Shown piece by piece: positions 7,866 to 14,752 of a DNA stretch of 64,000 nucleotides (within the stretch, counting starts at the first letter, position 1; each line of letters begins with the position of its first letter). Source of the DNA: Mesorhizobium sp. CA8 (GTDB lineage: Bacteria > Pseudomonadota > Alphaproteobacteria > Rhizobiales > Rhizobiaceae). The stretch is from the NCBI RefSeq assembly GCF_020164955.1, contig NZ_JAIUHG010000006.1, positions 62,001-126,000 on the forward strand, in the 5' to 3' direction. The notes below the pieces were generated by a model, which was not told where the DNA came from, did not search any database, and was given only the letters and a program-made list of their open reading frames with translations. Both the position numbers and the translations under genes were made by a program.

Positions 7866-7960
7866 TGTCACTAGCAATACGGACGACGATAACCTTGAGA
7901 TTGGCATTGCTTTTTATGGACCCGTTGCTAAAGATGCTGCTAGGGGTCTAGGGGGAATCT

Positions 7961-8620
7961 ATGACAGAGCAAACGGGGGATAAGCCCGCGCTACCTGTGG
8001 CGACTGGGGCTAGGTCGAATACCATTTCCGATGCTCCACCGCATCCTTTGGACGGTTCTTGGCACCTTAATATCGGAGGCCAGAATTATGGTCCGTACAC
8101 AGGTCACGAACTTCGAGACTTCGCTAAGGAAGGGCGCATAACTTTGGCTTCACAGGTCATCCCAGTAGGCGGGACTGTTTGGAAGTCTGCCAAAGACGAT
8201 CCTGTTCTTGGTCGTTTCTTTGAGCCAGCCAGAACTGCGCCGCTTCCGCCGTCACGAACAAGTTTGGATAACAGAGTGAACGCAGCAGAGGGCGCCACTA
8301 TCGTCCAGGTGACGAACAATATCGGACCTCAACCCGGCCACGGGGTTGCTGCGGTCCTTCTGGACGGCGCGGCGGCGAACAAGTCCGCTGGCGTGGCGCT
8401 TATTCTTTCGCTTCTCATTTGTGGCTTGGGCCAATTCTATAATGGCCAAATAGGGAAGGGCATCCTCATGTTTGCCCTCATGATCGCCCTGTGGTTTGTG
8501 TTGTTGGGGTGGGTCATCTGGATTTGGTCCGCAGTCGACGCCTATAAGACCGCTAAGGCAATGAACCTCCGCTACCATATGCTTCTCGCCGGGGCCTCGC
8601 CCGTCTCGCCGAGAGGCTGA
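7961..8620 (+). CDS. GYF-TM2 membrane protein
   Basis: A 219-residue protein with two recognisable parts. Residues about 33-82 form a GYF_2-type domain (WHLNIGGQNYGPYTGHELRDF ... GGTVWKSA), usually a protein-interaction module. Residues about 138-205 form a TM2 domain: two helices around a short turn, beginning KSAGVALILSLLICGLGQFYNG. An unstructured linker of about 50 residues separates them. A strong AGGGGGAA precedes the ATG at 7961. The zinc-ribbon membrane protein gene begins one base after its stop, so the two are co-translated. This topology suits a membrane-anchored sensor or effector; no such role is demonstrated. Confidence 0.75.
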   Translation: MTEQTGDKPALPVATGARSNTISDAPPHPLDGSWHLNIGGQNYGPYTGHELRDFAKEGRITLASQVIPVGGTVWKSAKDDPVLGRFFEPARTAPLPPSRTSLDNRVNAAEGATIVQVTNNIGPQPGHGVAAVLLDGAAANKSAGVALILSLLICGLGQFYNGQIGKGILMFALMIALWFVLLGWVIWIWSAVDAYKTAKAMNLRYHMLLAGASPVSPRG

Positions 8621-8621
8621 C

Positions 8622-9077
8622 GTGGGTTCGGATCGCAGACCGTTAACGAGCGCGACTGGACTGTGCCCGTCTTGCTTCGGCGAGACCCTCAAAGGGGTTA
8701 GCACCTGTCCGACTTGCGGGGCAGTCTTGTCTCTGGAATGGGCGGTCCAGGATGCCAAGCAGGCAGGAGCGAGGAAGCTCGCTTCAATCTTGGCGAGCAT
8801 TAGAGCCGATCCAGTTTCGATGTTGGCGTGGATTTTGGCGGTTATTCCGCTTCTTGTGGTGCCCCCTACGCTCGCCGTTTTGGTTGTGCTCTACAAAAGC
8901 AAGCCGGATCGAAATCAATGGCGGTGGCTGTACGCAGTTGCCGCGATCAACGCCTGCCTCAGTCTGTACTTTTGGTCTTGGGCAGCTGACTATGTCGTTG
9001 GGACGAGAGCCTCGATCGTCAATTGGCTATGGACGATTTGGGTACCCCACACAGGAGCACCGATGATTGGCGTGTGA
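8622..9077 (+). CDS. Zinc-ribbon membrane protein
   Basis: A 151-residue protein starting at a GTG at 8622, immediately after the GYF-TM2 gene. Cys15, Cys18, Cys29 and Cys32 (CPSC...CPTC) form a zinc ribbon at the N-terminus. Hydrophobic helices follow at about residues 69-90 (LAWILAVIPLLVVPPTLAVLV) and 104-122. The pairing with the GYF-TM2 protein suggests a joint membrane complex. No named family is recognised. Confidence 0.6.
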   Translation: MGSDRRPLTSATGLCPSCFGETLKGVSTCPTCGAVLSLEWAVQDAKQAGARKLASILASIRADPVSMLAWILAVIPLLVVPPTLAVLVVLYKSKPDRNQWRWLYAVAAINACLSLYFWSWAADYVVGTRASIVNWLWTIWVPHTGAPMIGV

Positions 9078-9294
9078 TGTGTGATCGCTTCCCATTAGGA
9101 CCCGCACCATGGATGAGGTGTCGATGGGCAGCTTTTCGCCCCGTATATAAATGGCACCGCCCGCCACCTCTCAGAAATCAAGGCCTCACTCACGTCTTGG
9201 CGATCAAGCAAACCACAGCTGCGCTCATAGTTGCAGCGGTTTGTGCCCTTGAGACTAACGCCACAATTGTAGAGTCGGCAAGGAACCCGGCGAC

Positions 9295-9624
9295 TTAGCC
9301 AAAGGAGAAGGTAAACGGCTTGCCGCCCAATGTCCCGGTGCCGGTACCCCTCATGCCTGTGGAAACGAAGTTGAACGGGCCGCTCGACCCATCACTGCAC
9401 GTGAATGTTCCGCTGCCTTGCCTGTTGTTCACGTACACAAAGTCACCCTGGCACTTCCGACCTTTGTTGCTGGTGATGGTCAGGTTCCCGGCGCCGTCGG
9501 CGTAGCCTGTCGCGCTTCCGGTGAAAGTCTCAGAGCCGTCTCCAGCCTGTCCCCTAACCGGAAGCGTCATAGCGCATCCGCCGAGCAACAGACATCCGGC
9601 AAAGCCCGCAATCAATTTCTTCAT
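9295..9624 (-). CDS. Small lipoprotein
   Basis: A 109-residue protein with a lipobox: MKKLIAGFAGCLLLGGC, so Cys17 should be lipidated. The mature part is rich in Gly, Thr and Ser with repeated beta-type patterns (GSETFTGSATGYADGAGNLTITSNKG) and two cysteines that could form a disulfide, consistent with a small beta-sandwich in the periplasm or outer membrane. A ribosome-binding site AAGGGG precedes the ATG at 9624. Similar short lipoproteins are common in Rhizobiales. It is isolated within the island and has no recognised partner. Confidence 0.65.
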   Translation of the reverse strand: MKKLIAGFAGCLLLGGCAMTLPVRGQAGDGSETFTGSATGYADGAGNLTITSNKGRKCQGDFVYVNNRQGSGTFTCSDGSSGPFNFVSTGMRGTGTGTLGGKPFTFSFG

Positions 9625-9900
9625 TTTAGCCCCTTAGTAACTTCCGGCGCATACAGGCACAGGACGGCTGGTCGCTCAAGACCACTTTGAATCTGTCCAC
9701 TGGACATGCCAGTCCTGGTCCAAATGAGCCTCTACATTAGCAAGTCGCCATATTCGATTTTGTCGCGGGGATACCTTGTTTCTCCACAGATTGCCTTCGT
9801 TAGCGAAGCTTCTTCGGTGGTCGGACTTTTTTCCTCAGAGAGCATGTGATTGATAGCGTGTCGGCAACAAAGCCATGCTTCAAGATGGAAAGCCGATATC

Positions 9901-10152
9901 ATGATCAACTACAGAGTAATGTTTTTTGGAAAACAGGGACGCCTCGTCAGCAAGAGGACCGTAGCCTGCGAAGGGCACTGGGAGGCCTGCGAATGGGCGT
10001 GGAAACATAAACCGTCTCAGTCGGGAGACTTCCACATCGAAGAGGCGGACCACGACCATGATCCAGAGGCGCAGCGTCGCAAGGACGATGAGACGATTAG
10101 TGCGGCCTTCCACATCCTCCGCAAGCGAGCGGGGATGATCGAACTACCCTGA
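9901..10152 (+). CDS. Hypothetical soluble protein (83 aa)
   Basis: Starts at the ATG at 9901; a longer frame from 9850 would add an unlikely N-terminus. The protein begins with a strand-like MINYRVMFFGKQGRLVSKRTV, has a tryptophan-rich middle (GHWEACEWAWKHKPS) and a charged, His/Asp-rich stretch (EEADHDHDPEAQRRKDDE). No family is recognised. It ends just before the hairpin at 10158-10207. Confidence 0.5.
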   Translation: MINYRVMFFGKQGRLVSKRTVACEGHWEACEWAWKHKPSQSGDFHIEEADHDHDPEAQRRKDDETISAAFHILRKRAGMIELP

Positions 10153-10157
10153 CGGGT

Positions 10158-10207
10158 ACTCAGGGGCACCGTGCGCGACCGTAACGAAACGCAAGGTGCC
10201 CCTGAGT
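10158..10207. terminator. Long hairpin between converging transcripts
   Basis: Perfect 13-bp arms at 10158-10170 and 10195-10207 enclose a 24-base loop. There is no clear T-tract, but the position, six bases after a rightward gene and 85 bases before the end of the leftward phage-type operon, fits a bidirectional transcription stop. Confidence 0.55.
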
Positions 10208-10291
10208 CCGCTCTACCCCAAACCTCACGCTACCGCAGACCGGGTGAGAGACAACGGACGGGAGCGACGACGTAGGGGATAGAGAAACGGA

Positions 10292-10831
10292 TTACGCGCC
10301 TTCCGCTATCGCGAGGGCACTTTGGTTTTCGGCGAGTTCAGCGTCGGCCAAAGTGTCGGCGGTGTCGGTAACGTCCACCTCAGGGCCGCTCAAGGCCGGG
10401 AAAAAGGACGTGAGTTCCTTCTGGGTCACCCTGGGCGCTCCTGCCGCCAAGTCGCGCTGAGGCTTGGTCTCGGCAGTGTAGGGCAGACCCGTGGCAGGGT
10501 CATGGGTGCCCCGCACGATTCCCGCGCGGACCTCGGCCATGGCCATCCGGTCGGCACGATCTGCGGCGGCGGCGCCCTCAGCGTGGCCGGGCCTGTCGGC
10601 ACCGTGAGAGCGCGTCCGAACGTCCACCTTGCGGATAGCCTCGCGGACCAACTGCATGGCCTCGCGTTCCTGCTTAAGCTGGCGCTCAAGTTCCTGGCGC
10701 TGACGGACAAGGGTCGAGTTTTCATTGGTGAGACGCGCGATCTCGGCGTTCAGCTTGCCGATCTCGGTCGAGTTGTCGAGGGCGTCGAGTTGGGCGAGGA
10801 GTTCCTCGCGAGTCATAGGCTTCTTGGCCAT
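10292..10831 (-). CDS. Coiled-coil, acidic-tailed phage-type protein
   Basis: A 179-residue protein with a strong coiled coil at residues about 5-70 (NAEIARLTNENSTLVRQRQELERQL), a basic middle and an acidic C-terminus (DVTDTADTLADAELAENQSALAIAEGA). A strong AAGGAAGGA precedes the ATG at 10831. It is the last gene of the leftward operon that also encodes a gp14-like virion protein. Coiled-coil, acidic proteins in such positions can be scaffolds or capsid accessory proteins; that role is inferred from shape and context only. Confidence 0.6.
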   Translation of the reverse strand: MAKKPMTREELLAQLDALDNSTEIGKLNAEIARLTNENSTLVRQRQELERQLKQEREAMQLVREAIRKVDVRTRSHGADRPGHAEGAAAADRADRMAMAEVRAGIVRGTHDPATGLPYTAETKPQRDLAAGAPRVTQKELTSFFPALSGPEVDVTDTADTLADAELAENQSALAIAEGA

Positions 10832-10849
10832 GTTCTTCCTTCCTTGTGA

Positions 10850-10933
10850 TTAGTGTGGCAGCAGGGCTGCGATGGTGGCTGCGGTCGCGAGGACCAGATA
10901 GAGGGTGGCAAGGTGTTTCATGAGAAAAGCCAT
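10850..10933 (-). CDS. 27-residue membrane peptide
   Basis: A tiny frame between two operon genes. It can start at the ATG at 10933 (27 residues) or 10921 (23 residues) and is almost entirely one hydrophobic helix (TLYLVLATAATIAALLPH). A start three bases after the preceding gene's stop suggests translational coupling. It might be a holin-like or regulatory peptide. With no strong ribosome-binding site, it could also be chance. Confidence 0.35.
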   Translation of the reverse strand: MAFLMKHLATLYLVLATAATIAALLPH

Positions 10934-10936
10934 CGA

Positions 10937-11674
10937 TCAGAACTCGTCCGCGTCGGGCAGAGACTGCCACCACCAGTCATAGGCCTGGGGTAAACGGGAA
11001 GGGTCCAAGCGACCGGTGACCACATCGGAAACGATGCGACGAGCGAAGGTGTCATCCGTGCGGGAGGCGGCATAGACCAGAGAGGCCCAACGCTCGTCTC
11101 CGATATGCTCGGATGCGACGGGCGAGGCTTCCATCACAGCTGTCTCGACCAGGACCGACGCGGTGGCGGCATCCACCCCAGTGGCCTCGGAGAGGCGGGT
11201 GAGCGTGTCATTGAAGTCGCCCGTTTCGACCAGGGTTTCCACGCCATTCACGAAGGCCTCGGGGGTGAAGCATTCCGCAATGGCGTCAAGGGTCTCGGAG
11301 AGTGACGGCGCTGCGTCCTCATCCTTGATCTCAAGTTGCTCCTGAAGGGCCTCAAGTTCCTCGTCGGTCATATCGTCAACGTCGATGTGTTCGAGAGGGT
11401 CGTGACCGGCAGGGATGGCCTCAGGGTTCAGGGTGGCAGGGGAGCCGATGGGAGCGGCCTCGGGGTACGCTTGAGACGCAGGGGTAGCACCAGTGAGACC
11501 AAGCTCGGCGGCGATGTCGGCATCCACATAGGTGTTGAGACCAGCCACGAAGACCTTGCCATCGGGGGCAGGCCCAGCGGCAGAGCCTGAGGCATAGTTC
11601 GGGTTGTTGTTGGCGCCCCAACCGGACCTGAGGTCCATAGGGTTAGGCATGCGCATCATTCCGTCATCGGACAT
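10937..11674 (-). CDS. Acidic scaffold-like phage protein
   Basis: Starts at the ATG at 11674, preceded by GAAGGAAAT, giving 245 residues; the longer upstream frame overlaps the previous gene and is not coding. Residues 1-100 are low-complexity (Gly, Asn, Ala, Pro), 105-135 very acidic (DVDDMTDEELEALQEQLEIKDEDA is split by a turn), and 140-245 helical, with GDERWASLVYAASRTDDTFARRIVSDV. This layout and the last segment resemble T7 gp9-type capsid scaffolding proteins (GRERFDALY... pattern), a weak similarity that needs profile comparison. Neighbours include a gp14-like virion protein, but no major capsid gene. Confidence 0.5.
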   Translation of the reverse strand: MSDDGMMRMPNPMDLRSGWGANNNPNYASGSAAGPAPDGKVFVAGLNTYVDADIAAELGLTGATPASQAYPEAAPIGSPATLNPEAIPAGHDPLEHIDVDDMTDEELEALQEQLEIKDEDAAPSLSETLDAIAECFTPEAFVNGVETLVETGDFNDTLTRLSEATGVDAATASVLVETAVMEASPVASEHIGDERWASLVYAASRTDDTFARRIVSDVVTGRLDPSRLPQAYDWWWQSLPDADEF

Positions 11675-11706
11675 GAGGCTATTTCCTTCGATTGTTAGAC
11701 GCTGCT

Positions 11707-12489
11707 TCAGCAGCTGAGGAGACCTGCGGCCTTGAGGGCCATGCGGGTGTAGTCGCGGAGGGTCAGGGACTGACCGTCGTTGGTGGAGACGGGTGAGAAC
11801 CAGAAGTCCTGGCCGTAGATCGTTTTGGCGTGGTGTACGAAGTCGCGGCCAAAGAGCCGGTGGGTGGCCCCTGAGGCCTCCTTGCGCAGCGTCGTCCGAC
11901 CGATGGTCTTGCGGAAGTCGCCCAGAAGGGCACCGGCTCGAGTGGTCAGGAAGGCCTTGCGGTTCTCCCATAGACCCCCGACGTGGCCTGTGTCGTAGTA
12001 AACTTCCATCCACCCGCTGAGCGCCAGGGCGTTGGTGACGGCCTCGGTATAGGTCCGCCTGTCGCGGTGCTGCCAGTTGGCGAGGAGACCCTTGGCCTTG
12101 GCTATCTGCGGCAGTCCCTTGTGGATGTCGGAAGGGCTGAGGCAGAAGGCAGGAGGCTGCGCCATGCGCCGCTCAAGGCTCCTAAGGTCCCCTGCGATAC
12201 GCTGGGCCAGCTTAGCGTCGGTCTGTAGGTAAACGGCAATGGCGTGGCGGAAGATGGCCAGTTCGTTGCGGGACGGAAGGCGGGCCAGGGGGTCCCCACG
12301 GGAGCTTGCGGCGTCCCTGTGGTGGCCACAGTAGCGGGAGACACCCGAGCGCCTCCGATCACAGCCAGGGCAGGAGCAAGGTTTGCGTTCGTTGATGATC
12401 TGTCGGCGGCGCAGCTGGGCGCCGTTGTCAGGGGCTTGGACACCAACACGCCAGTCGCGCGGGTGACCCCGAGTGACGGGAGATGCCAT
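11707..12489 (-). CDS. Cys/His-rich phage-type protein (260 aa)
   Basis: Starts at the ATG at 12489 with AAGGAA upstream. Residues about 38-56 carry a possible zinc site (CSCPGCDRR ... YCGHH). The rest is helical with many Arg and Trp residues, including WMEVYYDTGHVGGLWENRKAF and TTLRKEASGATHRLFGRDFVHHAKTIYG. It lies 14 bases after the gp14-like gene in the leftward operon. No family is recognised; DNA binding is plausible from the zinc-like site. Confidence 0.6.
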   Translation of the reverse strand: MASPVTRGHPRDWRVGVQAPDNGAQLRRRQIINERKPCSCPGCDRRRSGVSRYCGHHRDAASSRGDPLARLPSRNELAIFRHAIAVYLQTDAKLAQRIAGDLRSLERRMAQPPAFCLSPSDIHKGLPQIAKAKGLLANWQHRDRRTYTEAVTNALALSGWMEVYYDTGHVGGLWENRKAFLTTRAGALLGDFRKTIGRTTLRKEASGATHRLFGRDFVHHAKTIYGQDFWFSPVSTNDGQSLTLRDYTRMALKAAGLLSC

Positions 12490-12503
12490 GAGGGTTCCTT
12501 GGG

Positions 12504-12965
12504 TTACTGGAACTGGCCGTAGTTCTTGAGACCAGAGGTGGCGATGTCCGTGAAGGTGGACATTGCGTTAGGCTTCAGTGCGTTGACAGTGCTCTGGGCC
12601 TGTATCTGTTGGGACTTACCAGTCATGATGTAGTTGGCCTTGGCGCCGTCCATCTGGTCCTTGGCGTTGGCGATGGACAATGCTGTCTGCCGGGACTGCT
12701 CGGCAAGCCGAAGACCAGCGGTCGGCCCGTTCATGCCAGCGCCTGAGGCTACAGCCGCCGAATGGGCGCGGTCTCCTTCCAACTGGGCCTGATAGCCATC
12801 CTTGAGGGCGGCATTGGTGTTCACGATGAACTCGCGTTCATTGGCGGCTTGCTGCAGATTGTAGTTGGTCACAGCAGCCTTTTGTTTGTCGCTCGCTATG
12901 GATGCCTCACCGGCAGCTTGAGCGGCCCCGGCAGCAAGGCCGAGGACTAATCCGAAATCGCACAC
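12504..12965 (-). CDS. T7 gp14-like internal virion protein
   Basis: A 153-residue protein starting at a GTG at 12965 with a perfect AAGGAGG. It begins MCDFGLVLGLAAGAAQAAGE and continues with long Ala/Gln/Asn-rich helices (NYNLQQAANEREFIVNTNAALKDGY, GPTAGLRLAEQSRQTA). That is the pattern of podovirus internal virion proteins of the T7 gp14 type, which leave the capsid and form part of the DNA-ejection conduit. The usual companions gp15 and gp16 are missing. It might serve a helper phage particle or be a remnant; the assignment is by pattern, not alignment. Confidence 0.6.
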   Translation of the reverse strand: MCDFGLVLGLAAGAAQAAGEASIASDKQKAAVTNYNLQQAANEREFIVNTNAALKDGYQAQLEGDRAHSAAVASGAGMNGPTAGLRLAEQSRQTALSIANAKDQMDGAKANYIMTGKSQQIQAQSTVNALKPNAMSTFTDIATSGLKNYGQFQ

Positions 12966-13039
12966 GGCGACCTCCTTATGGTTAGGGTATGTTGAACCTG
13001 CCCCAATGGGGCGGAAGGGGGGCTAGCGGTATGCCCAAC

Positions 13040-13069
13040 TGGGCAACGCTACATGGGCAATGTGCCCAG
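13040..13069. repeat. 30-base direct repeat with internal palindrome, copy 1
   Basis: Identical at 29 of 30 positions to 13971-14000. It contains TGGGCA twice and an inverted TGCCCA, so the last half folds as TGGGCA-ATG-TGCCCA. Both copies fill the gap in front of a gene of the leftward operon (gp14-like and ParB-like), as operators, promoters or RNA processing sites do. Confidence 0.7.
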
Positions 13070-13076
13070 TCCGCCC

Positions 13077-13946
13077 CTAGTAGTCGGGGTTGTCCCGCTC
13101 CTCGATCATGCGATCCAGGTTAGCCGCGACATGCTCACTAAAGGCGGGTGCCTCAAGGAGCCATGCGGGGAAGCGCTTATCAAGAACCACAAGGGCCTCA
13201 GCGAAGATGTCCGCATTCTTGAACAACTGGGAGCCGAAGGTCTTACGCAGGCGGCGCTCATAATCGGAAACCAGCTTGGAACGCCAGTCTGGCACGGGAG
13301 CCTTTGGCGCGTGTCCCTGCAACTCGTCTCGGGCATCCTGCCATGTGAGGGACATGAGATGCTCCTGGGTTGCTCCCGTCGCGGCAAGGCCCTCGCGAAC
13401 CTTGCGCATGTTCTTCACGGTGCCATCCGCTACGGAGCAGCAGCGGCGTATCCTGTCACGGGATAGGTCTGTGGTGACCGTCAGGAACCACGCGCGGTCC
13501 AGTTTCTCGACAAGAGTCATGGGCAGGCGGTCCTTTGAATTGGCCTCGACGGCGAACGCCAGGGCCTCCTCAAGGGTCCCCTCGAAGACCTCGACGGGCA
13601 CGGCGGTGTGAACGCCAGCTCGGAGGTAAGCGTGTCGGCGGTGGTGACCATCGACCACATACCACCGGTCTCCACCCCACCAGACAGCCAGGGGGTCCAG
13701 ATAGGTAGGATTGGACGGGGAGCCGATAGCGGCCATGAGGGTTTCAATGTGGCGTTCGCCTTCGAGCTTGCGCCCTTCGAGTTCACGCGGCTGGAAGACA
13801 CCCGTCATTGACGTGACACGCGAGGGGCCGATGGGTCCCTTGAGGTCGAGGCGGGTGGGCAGTGGAGCGGGTGGCGTGGAGCCGTTCGTTTCGAGGGCCT
13901 GCCGGATGACCTGGAGGGCCTCGGGGGTGGAGATTTGTTCCGTCAT
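13077..13946 (-). CDS. ParB/Srx-like domain protein
   Basis: A 289-residue protein with a ParB N-terminal-like fold at about residues 35-130, including YVVDGHHRRHAYLRAG, the GxRR/GHHR-type signature, followed by helices like a ParB/KorB DNA-binding region (SRDRIRRCCSVADGTVKNMRKVRE). ParB-like proteins bind DNA and, in some cases, CTP; in phages they act as regulators or nucleases. It lies in the leftward operon, with the 30-base repeat both upstream and downstream. The ATG at 13946 has GAAAGG before it. Its C-terminal 100 residues match nothing recognised. Confidence 0.75.
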   Translation of the reverse strand: MTEQISTPEALQVIRQALETNGSTPPAPLPTRLDLKGPIGPSRVTSMTGVFQPRELEGRKLEGERHIETLMAAIGSPSNPTYLDPLAVWWGGDRWYVVDGHHRRHAYLRAGVHTAVPVEVFEGTLEEALAFAVEANSKDRLPMTLVEKLDRAWFLTVTTDLSRDRIRRCCSVADGTVKNMRKVREGLAATGATQEHLMSLTWQDARDELQGHAPKAPVPDWRSKLVSDYERRLRKTFGSQLFKNADIFAEALVVLDKRFPAWLLEAPAFSEHVAANLDRMIEERDNPDY

Positions 13947-13970
13947 TTGGAACCTTTCGTTGGTGCTGGG

Positions 13971-14000
13971 TGGGCAACGCTACATGGGCAATATGCCCAG
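13971..14000. repeat. 30-base direct repeat with internal palindrome, copy 2
   Basis: The second copy of the repeat at 13040-13069, with a single difference (A for G inside the hairpin loop). It lies between the ParB-like gene start (13946) and the preceding gene's stop (14003). The ParB-like protein is an obvious candidate to bind such sites, but this is inference. Confidence 0.7.
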
Positions 14001-14002
14001 CC

Positions 14003-14479
14003 TTAAGCAGCCTTCCCGTCTCGGAAGGCCTTGAGTTCATCGACCGAATGACGGCGGGTGAGCCAGTTGGGCATCAGGTCTTGAGTGTCCGCTGGGCGTT
14101 TGGTGCCAGCGGCTACGATCTCGGCTATTTGGTCATGGTCCAGGTAGACGGTGTCGGATGGAAACCACCCGAGGAGCCGAAAGGACCAGAGGGTCCCCAG
14201 GATTTCCTTGATGGCGTCAACGTGGATGCGGTGATTGCATCGGACCCTTTCCATGTCCTCCAAGCTGCAGCCTTCCGGCACCATTCCGCCAACGTGGGCG
14301 AGGCGTCTGGTGGCGCGGGTTATGCGGACTGGTAAGGGGAACTCACGGCTCCAAGGGCGTTTCCTTGGGGACGGAAAGGTCTTGGCGAGGCTTGGGGTGG
14401 TCGTCGGGGTGCGCAGGGCTTCACGGAGGGCGAGCAATTCGGCATCGCCAGCCGCATCCGCAGGGGCGGTATGGGTCAT
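14003..14479 (-). CDS. Hypothetical phage-type protein (158 aa)
   Basis: First gene of the leftward operon, starting at the ATG at 14479. The N-terminal 50 residues are low-complexity with Thr, Pro and Arg. The middle contains RRLAHVGGMVPEGCSLEDMERVRCNHR and the end is acidic and helical (DHDQIAEIVAAG ... SVDELKAFRDGKAA). No family is recognised. Its first-gene position and the repeated motifs upstream suggest it is controlled together with the ParB-like gene. Confidence 0.5.
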   Translation of the reverse strand: MTHTAPADAAGDAELLALREALRTPTTTPSLAKTFPSPRKRPWSREFPLPVRITRATRRLAHVGGMVPEGCSLEDMERVRCNHRIHVDAIKEILGTLWSFRLLGWFPSDTVYLDHDQIAEIVAAGTKRPADTQDLMPNWLTRRHSVDELKAFRDGKAA

Positions 14480-14621
14480 GGGGTCCTACATGTTGTGATG
14501 ATCAGGGTGCAAGCGCCAAGATGTGGATGGCGGTGGCTCGGTGATCAAAGGAGACCACCAAGAGAAAAACAGGGAAGACAGGGGAGGAGAGGTGAGCAAG
14601 CCGAACGTGGGAGCTTTCCTG

Positions 14622-14683
14622 TTCTCCATATGAGGCTCTAATTGGCGGTCTCAGACCGACCTGGCTTCACATTCTCCATATGA
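14622..14683. promoter_or_regulatory. Repeated TCATATGGAGAA boxes upstream of the phage-type operon
   Basis: On the minus strand TCATATGGAGAA occurs at 14622-14633 and again at 14672-14683, exactly 50 bases apart. Related CATAT boxes lie at 14702-14710 and 14733-14743. They fall in the 273-base gap between the recombinase stop (14753) and the operon start (14479). They may be regulator binding sites or phage-type promoter elements. Confidence 0.45.
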
Positions 14684-14752
14684 CGACATAAAGCACATCT
14701 AATATGACGAGTTGCTAATGTTATTCTTGCTACTCTCTATATGGACACCTAA

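Noticed and set aside
9178..9298. Short rightward frame with a hydrophobic AALIVAAVCAL segment
   Set aside because: No start with a ribosome-binding site and no support beyond one hydrophobic stretch.
13040..14000. CRISPR array
   Set aside because: Only two repeat copies 931 bases apart with genes between; no regular spacer pattern anywhere in the window.
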